Of a stretch of 64,000 nt of DNA, positions 1 to 13,608 are shown piece by piece (within the stretch, counting starts at the first letter, position 1; each line of letters starts with the position of its first letter). This stretch comes from Epiperipatus broadwayi. Lineage: Eukaryota; Onychophora; Udeonychophora; Euonychophora; Peripatidae. The translations under genes were made by a program, and so were the position numbers. The DNA lies in NCBI GenBank assembly GCA_028023455.1, contig JAQFVV010012980.1, positions 124,001 through 188,000 of the forward strand, written 5' to 3'. The notes under the pieces were generated by a model that had not been told where the DNA came from, made no database searches, and saw only the letters and a list, made by a program, of their open reading frames with translations.

Positions 1-131
1 TTAGTAACTTTGGATAAGCCTGCTTTAGTGTTTGTGGAGTTTCCAACCTTTTGAAAGTCATTTTCTGAAGTAAAAAATATCTCCAGTAAATTTTAAGTTG
101 AAATAGTGCCACTGTTCTATTGGAATGTGAA

Positions 132-575
132 TTAAAATTTTAATTTCTTCAGAGAGTTGAAGCTTGTATCTGAATACATATTATTGAAATCAGACTTTGA
201 GATCAAATTATGTTTTACACTACTGCAAAGTTTTGCTGCTGATGGGCTTTTCCAAAAGCAGTTTTCCATAGCATAACACTTGAGTTTTGACAGATTTTGT
301 GACAGAACATTTTTTGACATGGGAAAATTACTGGATGTCTTTGTTAGCTTGGAGAATAAACTAGTATCTGTAATATTTCAGTCATGTTTTGTTCCAAATC
401 TAGGGTTATGGTTGGTTTTATTCTGTTTAAAGTTCATGTTATTGATTATATCTTTATTGGGCATTTTTTTTGATAATGTTTCTGAGGAAATATACTTTTT
501 AGCTGATTCTAAGTTAAATTTTATGATGTGAAACAGTACTTGTGACAATTTTGTGTCTTCATAAATTCTTATTAG
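132..575 (-). other. possible decayed reading frame, no family recognised
   Basis: On the minus strand one frame stays open for about 148 codons with a single TGA (378-380), between TAA at 576-578 and a stop at 132. In the same frame, after more stops, 1-95 again gives a Ser/Thr/Asn/Lys-rich stretch. Random sequence this AT-rich should meet a stop about every 12-15 codons, so the frame is longer than expected. The peptide is low in complexity and has no motif I recognise. It could be a decayed exon or pseudogene, or chance. No start, splice site or promoter supports it. Confidence 0.2.
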
Positions 576-578
576 TTA

Positions 579-1100
579 TTTTGAATTCATTTGTGGATTT
601 ATTTTCAAAATTTATGATATCATGACTATATTTTAGCTTGACTGAAGCCTTTTTAGTTGCAGCCATTAAGGTTCTTCAGAACCGACCATGAAAAGATGAA
701 TTTATGAATGGAAACTTTTACAATTATTGTAAAAAAAGGGCTTAAAACAATGAATAAATAATTGACCAATTTTATAGATAACGTTTTCCTAAAATTTTTG
801 ACTTGTAACATGTGAACACTCCTACACCAGGCAGAGTTCAAGATTAGCAAACTTATTCAAGATGGCTACCAGAAGCAGAGTGAATAAAAAATGTTTTAAT
901 CAAAAGAACTTTTGAAAGAAATACATGTTAAAACAAAAATACATAAAAGACAAAAAAGATAAGCTAAAATTAATAATATTAGTACTTTTTTTTTAATTTT
1001 AACTTTTAATTTTTTTTCTAAACTATTAAATATTGACATATAATTATTATTTTTGTGTTTTATTTTTTAAAAAAATACATAAATCATGTAACTGGTGTAC
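579..1100. other. AT-rich DNA, nothing recognised
   Basis: No coding, RNA or repeat signal seen apart from short A and T runs. The ~65-codon minus-strand frame at 653-850 shows no family resemblance. Confidence 0.5.
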
Positions 1101-1103
1101 ATA

Positions 1104-1111
1104 TACACACA

Positions 1112-1147
<36 letters not shown>

Positions 1148-1186
1148 TGTGGCTACAATATATATATATATATATATAGTAGCCTT
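1104..1186. repeat. two adjacent palindromes centred on (TA)n
   Basis: The first palindrome has 9-nt perfect arms (CACACACTA and TAGTGTGTG) around about 30 bp of TA repeat. It is followed directly by a second with 6-nt arms (GGCTAC and GTAGCC) around about 22 bp of TA. Both can form a hairpin or cruciform. The same double arrangement recurs near 9.6, 22.3 and 45.8 kb. Confidence 0.8.
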
Positions 1187-1188
1187 CT

Positions 1189-2404
1189 CCTAAATCGCTG
1201 TAACCATAAATGAATCATACTGCACGTTTTAGGAGCTATAATTTCCTTTGTAGCCTTCCCACTAATATAACCACTCAAATTTCACATTTGAGAACCACAT
1301 CTTTCTCTGTAGCCTTTCTAGCTACAAATAATCTAGAATATATGGCTAAATAAATGATAAACTAAAGAAATGATTTTTTTATTAACTAAGCTCGCATGAA
1401 ACTATAAACTTAAAGAAGATTACAAGGTGATTAATAATTTCTGGTCAAACTAATTTCAAAATCCACAAACAAGCAAACAAACAAAAAGATTATGCAATAA
1501 ACTTAATATTTGTCAAACCAATAAATAAATAATAATTAGATCGATGGAATAAATATAAAATTAAAAATAAATTAGGCACTAAATAAATTAGGATGTAGAT
1601 GACTAAATAGATGATGAAAATAAATAATAATTAAATAATAATATGAAATGAGTCTGTGAATGAAGAGAAAAGAATGAAGATATATCAGGATAATGAATGA
1701 TTAAGATGATGATAGAATAAGAGTTAATGGATGATTTAAGAGGACAATGGAATAAGAGCTAATGAATGGTGAGTTAATTAGAATAGTGAATTAGGATGAA
1801 AGAAGAATAAAGAAAGATTGAAATGACAGATGAGAAGAATGATGATGATGAAAGATGATGTCCAAAACTCTAAATTTGATATTAAATTAAATGATAATAA
1901 GACAACTCAATCAAATATGGATTCCAAACTTAACAAAACCAGAATATTCACCATAAAATCAACACCAACCATACATTATAGTCAAAAAATGCAGTTTATA
2001 CTTTAAAGTCTGGCTAACCTTTCCTAACACGGTGAATGTAACCCAATTCCACTCTAACTACAGTAACTAACTGGATATAAAATTTACCATAAATTCAAAT
2101 CCTATCACAAATTAATATATTGCTTATCCTTTTCAGGGTTCACATAGCTTAAAGGGTGTTATACAAGATATACTTGGGTCAGTTTGAGGGATTTTACCAC
2201 TACCCAAGCATAACACACAAAATAGCTCTTAATACTGAATTGAATTACCAAACAATATTTAGTAATTTTAAATAAATTCTATAAATTCACAAACTAAGAG
2301 AAACTTTAAGCTTCAATAAGCAAGAATGATTTTTCAATAGCTAAACGCAATAGCTTTCCAACTTTCTTTCTCCATTAATTAGAAACAATGTGATCAAGAC
2401 TAGT
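1189..2404. other. AT-rich DNA with a purine-rich block
   Basis: No gene seen. About 1600-1860 is markedly purine-rich on the plus strand, with many GATGA and GAATAAG words, and resembles a degenerate simple repeat. The rest is AT-rich unique sequence. Confidence 0.5.
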
Positions 2405-3425
2405 GAATGATAGATCTGTGGACTCAAATAAACTGATTAAACCAATATTAGGTGTTTAATCTTTTTAGTATATCACTGAAAATAATATTCTTTAGGTTAG
2501 TAATGTTTAATTATTAAGTAGAGATGCCCTAGATATAGTCATAAATTATAGGGCTTAACAAACTTATTCTGATATACCCACATATAGTGACTTTTACAGT
2601 ATTTATTGATGATGATTTCCATATAATCATAGGATATGTCGATAGCAATAACAATAATACAGTGTGGGTGTAGTGATTAGCAATAAAAATACTGACAACT
2701 AAATAAATTTTAACACAACAAGATTTATTTACATTATGTACAAGTCTCTTTCAGGCACATTACATGAAACAAGATGGCTTCATTGAATACAATCAGGAAT
2801 GGAAATTTACTGTCATTTCTAAATCTAATAATTGAGTGATAATTTATTATATCAAATGGCATCAATTTAATTTATTAGAATATGATAATGGCAATTATCA
2901 TATGCAACAGAATTGATATTTTTTATTATTATCATTTACTACAAAACAAAATTGGTGGTATTGATGTGGGGCAGACATCATAAGTTAAATGTACATATGA
3001 CACCAAAACATTCACTATGTCCACAACTTAACCATTTACTAATTAAAGGATCTTACTGATCCATTGGTGAATAACTACTTAATGAAGACCAATCCACATT
3101 GGCCATGTACATATCTTGCTCTTTTACACAGAAGTTATACAAACAAAAATAAGTTCTTTTTTGTTTTTTTTTTGTTCTTTTTTTGTTGGTTTATCTATAA
3201 ACTGATGAACATTACACAACATCATCAAAATGCTATTTCAATTAGACAAACACTATAGAGAGGCTAGTGTCCCTTAATTTAACTATTTTATCCTTGCTAT
3301 AGATTTTGAAATCTAAACTTCACCATACATGGTGGAAAACTTTATATAACTTCATGAGGAATCTAACAATAAAGGGAGGCTCTACAAAACAACATGATAG
3401 TTGTGTAATTAATTTTTGTCAATTC
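2405..3425 (+). repeat. interspersed repeat R1, copy 1
   Basis: Its reverse complement aligns along most of its length with 30415-31550. Matching anchors include AATATTGGTTTAATCAGTTT, the word pair TTATTGTTATTGCTATC/CATCATCAATAAAT, GTTAAGCCC-TATAATTTATGA, TTTGGTGTCAT-TG-ACATTT, and ATCATGTTGTTTTGTA-AGCC. Identity looks roughly 70-80% by eye, with indels. I see no coding sequence or terminal repeats, so the class is unknown: a non-autonomous transposon, or a fragment of an element whose coding part lies elsewhere. Confidence 0.75.
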
Positions 3426-3664
3426 CAATACATTGTTACAATACAATTCAATATTAAAACACTAAGTTGATTTCATTTCATTTAATTCAATAAACTATAT
3501 GAACCCAAAGGTCTTTCATTACCTTGTCAAACGTTTTTTCTCAACATTTTTTTTTTTTCATTTTAAAAAATGAAAAATACTAACTTACATAAATAATATA
3601 TTTATTTTCATAAATATAATAAAAATAGAAATATAATGTATACATATTGATTATACGTATGTAT

Positions 3665-3680
3665 GAGTATATATATACTC
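3665..3680. repeat. perfect 16-bp palindrome on (TA)n
   Basis: GAGTATATATATACTC is a perfect inverted repeat around a short TA core, just upstream of a PLE-A terminal repeat. Confidence 0.7.
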
Positions 3681-3704
3681 CTACTATATATATATCAAAA
3701 ATTT

Positions 3705-3985
3705 TCACGGGTTGCATAAATAAAAGACTTATTATTATGCGGGTTAGTCCATGTTAAAAAATTTAAATATTGATATACCAACATTTTGACTTGATCACAT
3801 AAGTCATTTATTGGGTGATAAGAGATATAAGGATAGTTGTAGTGGTGCTACAATTACTGATTTGAAAAAAAAAAACATTAAAATTCCACCAATAGCAAAA
3901 ATGTTAAGAATGCTTTTTTAAAAAATATGGTTGTATTATCATTTTTGGTGTTCACCTTAAGATGGCATTGATGCTAATCAAAAAC
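3705..3985 (-). mobile_element. PLE-A terminal repeat, solo copy
   Basis: This stretch matches the 3' ends of both PLE-A copies (33316-33520 and 35853-36060). Shared words are GCGGGTT, TTAAATATTGATATACCAACATTTTGAC, ATCACATAAGTC and AAAATTCCACCAATAGCAAAAA. It keeps the hairpin with GACTT/AAGTC arms that occupies helix II of the hammerhead-like motif. No RT or GIY-YIG coding sequence is attached, so it is a solo terminal repeat or a severely 5'-truncated insertion. The far end (3949-3968) shares a word with 6391-6410 in inverted orientation. Confidence 0.75.
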
Positions 3986-3989
3986 ATAT

Positions 3990-4885
3990 ACATATAACGA
4001 TTCTGGGCCGGACCTAAATGATCGATTTGATCTAAAAAGATCTGATTTCTTAGATTTGTAATAAAATATTCTACTAACTAATACTTTTTTTTTCACTTTT
4101 GTAAATGTTTATTAATATTATATTGTTTTTTAGTTTGTGTGTGTGTCTTTAAAGTTACGGTGTTTATTTCTAATATATAGGTGTCTTTTTAAAGTTACAG
4201 TATTTTTTTCAAAAGTAAATTAATCATTTTATACATAATTATAAATGTATACAAAGTAACATAATTTATATATTACAATATATAATTCATACCCGAGTAG
4301 TATAGTTTTTATTTAAAAATATTTTTGCAGTAATTAAAAATCACCAAGTATAAAAAGTAATGATAGTTTAATAGTAAAAATTCAAAATATTCCCCAGCAC
4401 GAAATTTCCTTTTTTTTTTAAGTTCAAAGTAGTGGGGTTTTTTTTAATAGTGTGAATCTGTTCAAAAAAATCTGAAATTTATCTCCTATATTTAGATTTA
4501 GTATATGAATATTTTTCATTCTTTTTGTGACAGTAATTAATTCTCGGAAACTGTGTTATTTTTGTTTGTGTATATATTTCTATAATGGATATAACGTCAT
4601 TATTTTAAAAAAAATAATGCTGTTTGCATAAAAGAAAAAACATTTGTATAAAATATATTTTTAAATCATTAAATAAATTAATAGTTAATATACAAATAAA
4701 AAATAACTCACCAACGTGTTATTCTTTCTTGGTCTATTTGAGTATGTAAACAACAACAGCACCAACAACATTGCCCGTGGCAAAAACACTTGTTTAAACG
4801 AAGAAACATCATTAACAAAATAACACTAGAACTTGTTATTGAACTATGTGAACCTATATATTAACAACAATAACAAAAAAATGAA
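3990..4885. other. AT-rich DNA, nothing recognised
   Basis: Homopolymer-rich unique sequence between the solo PLE terminal repeat and the Merlin remnant. No gene seen. Confidence 0.5.
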
Positions 4886-5802
4886 CTAATTTGTAATGAG
4901 TTGCATGTCAAACAAAATCTCACTCAAAATATCTTCTCCCTTGTGAAGACGTCGCCAAAGAAACTCACACAAGTAATCATCCATGCAATGCCTATGTGTG
5001 CCACAATCTTTCCTGTTTTGGGATTTGAGACATCACCATAAACATTCAACATTTTGGGTGTGTCCGACTGTGGTAGAATCTACAAAGTTGTAGCGGTGTT
5101 TTATGCACAGATGTTTAAATCCTGCTGACTCCAGATCAGATGTTTTGTACCCTTTCCAGCAGTCAGAGTAGGTGGTAGATCCTGGATTTATGTTGTCCTT
5201 TATGACTTGTAGCAGTGTGTTTGCAGATCGAGTGGAAACCGCCGCTGCAAAACATTCCCTACTCTCTCTGCACAACCCTCCGAAAATCCACTGCTGAGGA
5301 AGCATTCTGCCTGATGGTTTTTACGACAACTAAAAATGGTCTCATCAACCTCAACAGACATTCCTGTTTCTATTTGAGTGCAAGATCTTGACAAAAGGCT
5401 TTCATGGCACAGTTCTTGAAGAGCATGCTTCCACCTGGCATAAACTATGTGACTCATGTGTAGATCTTTAACAGCATGCTGCATGGTCAGCTCTTCACGA
5501 CTCCAATAGTATAGCAATCTTAAACATTTCATGAATGCCATTTGGAAACCTTCAAACCAGCTGCCTTTATGAATCGAACACTTTCGTCAAATTTTTGATT
5601 TACATGTAAAATTTCTCAGCTGTTTATTAATACCAATCCGCATTTCCTCACTACATACACACTTTTTCTCTTTTAACAGGATATTTTTATTTTGCAAATA
5701 TGCCACAGTGCTGGTTTCAGTTGATGGCAATTCCCACATCTTTGAATTTTCTGTGTTAGACATGGCAGTAGCCATATTACTTGTTATTGAATAAATTCTC
5801 AC
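4886..5802 (-). pseudogene. Merlin-type (IS1595/ISXO2-like) DDE transposase, broken
   Basis: Read on the minus strand, the pieces line up in order with an IS1595-superfamily transposase. First comes an N-terminal Cys-containing segment (KCVCSEEMR and FTCKSK), then an in-frame TGA (5587-5589), then KGSWFE and LRLLYYWSREE. The catalytic core follows with VDETIF (first Asp), QQWIFGGLCRES, YSDCWKGYK (second Asp) and GHTQNVECLW (Glu). The C-terminal YLCEFLWRR ends at a stop at 4886. Frames change near 5290-5305 and again at 5040, so it is inactive although the D, D and E residues remain. Family members move by cut and paste through short terminal inverted repeats with 8-9 bp target duplications; I could not identify these here. 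The call is Merlin because IS1595-like transposases in animals belong to that superfamily. Confidence 0.87.
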
Positions 5803-5860
5803 GATAATATTTTTATTTCACATGATTGTCAAATAAATGCTGGCCTGTACCTTTTAAAAT

Positions 5861-5981
5861 AACTTTTTGAATGTTACCCATTCTTCATGGAAGCTTCACT
5901 TCATTATTAATAAACTTATGTAACTTTTTGAGGGTTACCCATTCCTCATGGAAGCTTCACATCATTATTAAAAAACTTACA
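5861..5981. repeat. two-copy 61-bp tandem duplication
   Basis: A unit starting AACTTTTTGA and containing ACCCATTC-TCATGGAAGCTT occurs at 5861 and again at 5922 with a few mismatches. It lies just upstream (minus-strand sense) of the Merlin remnant. Confidence 0.85.
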
Positions 5982-5989
5982 ACACTAAA

Positions 5990-6387
5990 GTAAGTTACAT
6001 CACATTAAAAAAAAATATGTCTTATGAAATTTTTAAAAAAAATATGACTGGATTAAAAGCACACACTCTCAAATGAAACTACAGAGAAAATAGATATTCT
6101 ACTATTATGAGAAAATGATGAATAAAATCGACCACTATGGCAGCCAATCAAGGCATTTCTTTTTCTTTGCTTTTAGCATAGAAAAAAAAGCCATAACCGG
6201 TAGACGTCATGAACTCTTTCTGTGTTTTATCGTAGCAAGAAGTCTCATTTGTGTTGCCTTCGGTCACCATCACCTCCTCCATCCAACATAACATGAGGAC
6301 TTTTCTGCGTTTATAACATAGAAAAATTACTCTTTGGTTGGGTGAAGTCCGGTGAAACTGTATATTTCTAGGAAAATACCTAGAAGT
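5990..6387. other. spacer, nothing recognised
   Basis: Moderately complex AT-rich sequence between the Merlin remnant and the PLE fragments. No coding signal. Confidence 0.4.
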
Positions 6388-6585
6388 AGCGACATCTTAA
6401 AGTGAACACCAAGGAGGAGAAAACAACCAAAAATATTTCCAAATATGAGAAAGTTTGCATGTATCATCTCACTTATTGAAACAATCTGCCCTTTTAAGTA
6501 TCTCGTTGACTTGTGTGATCAAGGTGAAACATTGGTATAATAATATTTAAATTTTTTAACATGGATGAAACCACAAAATATGTCT
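6388..6585 (+). mobile_element. PLE-A 3' end fragment, inserted upstream of PLE-B
   Basis: The stretch at 6436-6505 matches the end of the PLE-A GIY-YIG coding region (GTATCATCTC-CTTATTGA-ACAATCTG). The stretch at 6508-6583 matches its terminal repeat, including GACTTGTGTGATCAAGG, a GAAAC core and ATGGATGAA-CCACAAAATATGT. It is in plus orientation and is followed at once by 5'-truncated PLE-B. The order resembles the truncated head-to-tail pairs typical of Penelope elements, but the two partners are different families. Confidence 0.75.
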
Positions 6586-6596
6586 TGTGTGTGTGA

Positions 6597-7928
<1,332 letters not shown>

Positions 7929-7950
7929 GTAGTTTTTGTAGTTCTTTACA

Positions 7951-7990
7951 CTTGAGAAGTCTGCTTGTAGCAGTGAAACCTTAGGATGTG
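7951..7990 (+). ncRNA. hammerhead-ribozyme-like hairpin of PLE-B
   Basis: CTTGAGAAG is followed by a stem (CTGCT/AGCAG with a TGT loop) and then TGAAACC. This resembles the order CUGAUGA, helix II, GAAA of hammerhead ribozymes, which are known in Penelope-like elements. The CUGAUGA core is degenerate, so activity is doubtful. It lies where a PLE terminal repeat is expected. Confidence 0.45.
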
Positions 7991-8039
7991 TTTTAATATA
8001 TATATATATATGATTTTCTACTTATTATTATTTTCAGGA

Positions 8040-9535
8040 TATTTCATTTCCTAAAATAAATAAATAGTCGATGTTTTAGTACAATAACAAGTACCTTTCT
8101 CAGAACGTCCTCTTTCTCAATTCATAGAAAGCATGTGAGATTTAAAATCATTTTAATGTTTTTCTTTCTCCTCATATTTAAATTTTATTCGTTGAGAATT
8201 GTTAAAATTTATTTCGTCTTTCAATAGCTTCTTTCAAATTGTTATTGTACTGAAATGCCAGTTACTTGGTTAATTTACTACAAAGAAATATCCCAAAAAT
8301 AATAATACAAAATCACCATTTATCCATACAAATATTAGAATTAACACACACATATATATATATTTCAGATCCGCCAGTACATTGGGATACAAGATGGCGT
8401 AATTATTATTATTTATTTATTTATTTATTTTAATTATTGTTATGTATTATGTTGTTTTATATTTTGATTTCCTATAATTTTTGTTATTCTCCATTGCTTA
8501 ATTTTTTACACATATTAAAAATAAATAATAAAACATGAATTGTGAATTTACAAAATGTTTTTAACTAATTTTAGCTATTTATAGATTAATATAACAAATA
8601 TAAATGGTATTACATATTTCATATTTTTGTCTCTTACCTTTTCAGGATTTCTTTATTTTTGTTTGTAATTAAAGCATTAAAATAGTAATGTTGTACAACT
8701 ATTATAATTTTCCAACCTTTTTTTTTTTTTTTGTAATTTTTTTACCATTTAGAATAAAATCTATTATACATACATCTTCTTGTGACAAGATACTTATACC
8801 ACTATATGCCTCTTGAGCATTTAGTAATCTTTTCATGAGTACTTGAATAAAAAATTACACACATCATCTTAAATAAAACAAATAAATATAGATACTTAGC
8901 ATACTCAGATGTTGTTGTTACACAATTTTATTAAATATGATTTTTAAATATCACACAGATTGGTTGTTTTTGCATTTCCAATCACTTGAGCATATTATTA
9001 ACATTATAACTGTGTATGAATTTTTGACATCCCCAAAAATTATACAATTGAATGGGGAAAGATACAAACTAATGTTAATTGATGGGTCGCTTTATTAATT
9101 ATTTCAATTTTGCTGCTTTACCCATAGATTTCAAAATCATTGAGTAATTCAGGGTTTGTATTGCTCTCAAGATAGATTAATCAGTTGTGATTAAATTCCA
9201 TTCTTTCTGCATATGTGCACAACAACTTATGGATTTTTTTTTCTGAATTTATTCACTTGTTAATAGGAATAATAATTCAGCTGACTTTATTACTGAATAT
9301 AAAAAGAAGTATTTGAAACTTCATAAGAAACATGCTTTATTACATAATGATTATTCTATTGTAGATTAATGGTTGACCATTCAAAGAATGAAGATATTGA
9401 TTTAAGAGAAATCTAAAAAAAATATTGTCTATCTATCTATCAATGGTAACTGAAGATGATGAAATCCCCATTACAAGTTTTGGTCAGTTAGCACTGTATT
9501 CTAGTGTTAGTTGATTCATAAATTGTAAGAGTATA
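8040..9535. other. AT-rich DNA, nothing recognised
   Basis: No gene, RNA or repeat family seen. Short simple runs only, e.g. ATTT repeats near 8410 and a T run near 8720. Confidence 0.5.
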
Positions 9536-9558
9536 AATATAATTTAAAAACAAAAAGC

Positions 9559-9597
<39 letters not shown>

Positions 9598-9670
9598 GCT
9601 TTTTGTTTTTAAATTATATTTATCCATTACAATATATATATATATATATATATATTGTGCTATTACAATT
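9536..9670. repeat. (TA)n palindrome with 32-nt arms, plus a second weaker one
   Basis: The arm beginning ATAAATATAATTTAAAAAC and running into AGCATTATA (from about 9534) is repeated as an exact reverse complement at about 9591-9623, with a ~30-bp TA tract between. A second (TA)n tract at 9631-9655 follows, bounded by ACAAT and ATTGT. This is the strongest hairpin of its kind in the window. Confidence 0.85.
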
Positions 9671-12600
9671 TAGTCAGTATCTAAATCTGTAGTAATGTGC
9701 ATGAAAGAAAATATGGAAAAAAATCATCACATTTTTATATAGTATAGGAAGCTGTAGGGCACCCAAGTTTAAACCCTACAATATCAAGTTCTAAAAACTC
9801 AAGACAGAAAGAGAGTGGGGCAACAGTTTTGTTCTTCATTTGTTTGTGTGTTGATAAAAAACTCAAAAAGAATAATACACAATTTAATTATTCAATATTT
9901 ACTTTTTTTTGTTAAAAAGTAAAGTTATAACACATATATTTTGTTTAATTATCATTGTATATTTCAAATATCAAACTCTCTTCAAAGCTAACCTACATTT
10001 GCTAAATTCTAATATTTTATTTTTATTCTATTTCTATTTTTGTTTTTCTATGATTATAATTTGGGGTTTAAGAGTTATAGTTTGGAGTTTGAAAGTTAAG
10101 GATTTAATTGTAGATGTTAAAATCATAAATTCTAAAAAAGCATTTAGATTATTTTATAGGCCAGTTTTATAAATGATTTGAATAATAAGGTGTGTGTGTA
10201 CATTGCATACATAAATCTACATTTTTTTAATTGCATATTGAAATAAAATGAAAGAAATTCTGTTAAACTATTTTTTTCCTTACTCAGAGTTTTTGGTTGT
10301 TGTAAATACATTTTGTTTTGATAAAGCTCTGACAGCTTTAAATCTTCTTATCAGATAGATCAAAGAGAAGAGAGGGAATATTATAGGAGTGTGATTTATG
10401 TCAGCAGAGTGAGGAAGGAAACGTTTAAGATAATTTTACTTGAAAAACAAGTTAAGCTTTCCAAAAATCATGTAAGTGCATGTTTCTTATATTGCTTGAA
10501 ACTGATCACTTTAACTGAAAAATAAAGTATAAAAACTAGTCTGGGAAAAATCAGAAATAAGAGTTTAAAATATTGAAACTAAGGAAGAACAAGTGTTTTA
10601 ATTCTGCCGGATATCAATTTAAAAATCTTTTTTTTTATATAATGTTTTTCTTTGTTGAAGATTGAACACAGAATGGCAGGTTAAAAAAATATAAATATCA
10701 TCTTGGGCTTTTTCCAGGCCACCTTGGAAACAGCAGTTCATATAAGAAATAAAAAAAATGTCTCAAATTAAATATCTTCTACCTCTGATGACTGTTGATT
10801 GAAAGAAATGCGATATTTTCAGTAAAAGAAAACATTCACCTGCATTTGAAGGCTAAAGAAAAATGATTAATCTACTGATAAGTATTAAATCATCTAGTAC
10901 AATTATTCCAATGACTGAATTTCAACCCAAGCAAAATTTTAAATGTAAGAGCACTGATATACTCCATCTCATAGAAGAATTATGTTTCACAAAAAGGGAA
11001 AGAAAGTTCCAGTGCCATATGATCCCCATTAAAGCAAATAATTTCATCATCATCATCACTGTTGAATAATTAGAAGCTTCAATAGGAAGAAAAGAAACCG
11101 TTCCAGTGAACTGTGGAAATTGATTGCTGCAAAAGTACGAACATTAAACAAGCTAAGTTTGAACCTGTGGGACTGGTAATATGAATTTTTGTTATATATT
11201 TTTTTATGATCTCAAAGACTATTCTAAAATTTTAGAAATGAAGTTTTATATTTTGTTTTAGAACTTCAAAACAACCATAATCAATTGAAACGAAAAAAAT
11301 TTCTTCAATAATAATAGCTATAATCTTGAGTAATATTTTTATGTATACTAAAACTATTATATCCCAATTATTAATGAAGTTTATTTTCTAAAGGGTATTA
11401 TTGTATGTTAATCTAAAATTATGAAATATTTGTTAAAATGTAAAATATTTTTTTTGTATTATTATGTTGTGTTTTTTTATGTGATATTTTGGGGATAAAC
11501 ACACACAGTAAAATATTAACTTGTTACATGTATAAATGAGAATGTGTAAATGTGATAACAACAGGCAGCATTAAGAGATTAGATTATTTTTGCTTTAAGT
11601 TAAGGTATAGTGATCTTAAGAGGAGTTTAGAGGGAAGGGGGGGAAGCAATTTAAAAACTTATTTCTGGAAATCTTCTTCTTCTGGTTCTACTCAGATTTT
11701 TTTAACCATTCTAGTTTACATGTTAGATTATAAAAGTATGTGTACAAAAGTGGGTTGCTTTTTTTTTAAATGAAATATTTTCTTGTGAAGAGAAGACTTT
11801 AGCAAATTTGGTATCCAATTTTATATACATTATATCTTTGATGGGAAAGAAGGAAGAACTTAAACTTAATCTGATGATTGCAATACAATCATTTATTTTT
11901 ATTGTTATTATTCATATAAATTTTCATGTTTATCTATAAATTTTTATTTAGATATTAGTAATGCATTAATAAATGTTGATTTATTTTATTAAATGAGGCA
12001 TATATTTTCATTAAGGTATTTTTTTATTGGTTGTGATCATTTATCATCAATGGTGAAGATACAATTAGTTAAGATATAATTAGATATACTAAGATTAAAC
12101 AATAGTTATGAATTTCTTTAAAAATTAAGTTTTATGATATAGGCTTAGTCCTAAAGCTGTGGTTGGAACTATTATCATTGTCATCATCATCACATTTGAA
12201 TTAATGAGCTAGATAAATGTTTAAAGGCCATAAATAAATAGTGATTTCATGGTATTATTTGACATTCGTGAATAATTATAACAACCACCATTCCATCATC
12301 TACATCATGCAAGGATGTGTGAATTGCCATCCTAAATTAATAGTATAATCTGAGCTACTAAAACTTATAAAGATATTTAAACACATTTATTATGTTATGA
12401 TCTAGGAAATGATTTCTGTCTGATGAATTTATATACTCCACTTCAATTTAAGGATGTTTTATGTTTACCTAAGTGATAGTGCATACAGTGATCTGGGTCC
12501 AAAGCAAAATCCTTCATTTTGTTAGAAATAAAGTACCAAAAGGGTTCAAACCTGGTACATGTGAGAAGGTTATAAGATATAATTGTGTCTAGGTTCAGAT

Positions 12601-13230
12601 AATCTAATGGTGCCCTGCTAGACCATATTCACTTGTTATTCACTTAAATATGCACCTGACATCAAACCAAGAGATGAAAGTAGGTAAAATCTATTGTTGG
12701 ATTCATTGAGAACATATTTTATTGAGATATCAGTGTACTAAAACACTTTATGTTAATTACTGAGTTATAATAGTTTGTCCTTAATAATTAGTTTAAAGTT
12801 TCTACTTGTTTATTGATGATACAATGGCTGCCAAACTAGAGTTTGAAATAGGCAAGACACCTTAAATGACTAGTCTCCCAGCATTATTGTTTTTAATCAT
12901 TGATATTATGATATCTTTAGAAATCTTAAGTAGAAATTGATGAATTTAAGTAACTGATATTTTGAATGATATTTAATATTTTGATCATTAATAAATTTCA
13001 ATGACTATTATAGTTACACCCTATGATTCTCATTAATATGCTTGATAACTCATCAGTATGATCTTTTGTTTAATAGCTTATACTCAGCAAGTGGTAATAT
13101 TTTATAAAATACAATTCTTTTCTCTTTGATATAAAATTTAAGCTACAATTTTTTATTTATTTATTGTTATAATATTTGGATTTTTGATATTTTAATATAT
13201 TTGGATCTTTTGATCTCATTATTTAAGTTA
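9671..13230. other. AT-rich DNA, nothing firm
   Basis: No gene is supported. The short frames at 9909-10172, 10863-11069 and 11552-11773 lack motifs and look like chance. One 10-nt word at about 12544 (GGTTCAAACC) resembles a tRNA B box but has no clear A box or tRNA fold around it. Confidence 0.45.
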
Positions 13231-13256
13231 CAATACATATATATATATATATATAT

Positions 13257-13566
13257 CAACAGATGGCATTCTACCAAAAACACCGTCAAGCGTATGTTTA
13301 CATAAACGTCAGAGCATGCATTCACTATCTCTAACTTTAATTCCACTTTCAGATCATGATTTCAAGCTATTTGCTATCATCAGTGAAAGACAGAAATTTT
13401 AGAAACTAGATCTAAACACAAACTCTGAGTGTTTATGAAACAGATTATTTTCAGCTTGCAAGCATGAATCTTTTAGACACGTCATGTCTTCAAACTCAGC
13501 ATAGCAAGCCAGATAGCTATATGGTTCTGATCTCAGTTCAGCATCACCACATAGTAGAAGCCTCTG

Positions 13567-13608
<42 letters not shown>

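Noticed and set aside
10863-11069. 68-codon plus-strand frame
   Set aside because: No motif and no supporting context.
12535-12560. tRNA B-box-like GGTTCAAACC
   Set aside because: No A box at the right spacing and no cloverleaf could be drawn; probably chance.
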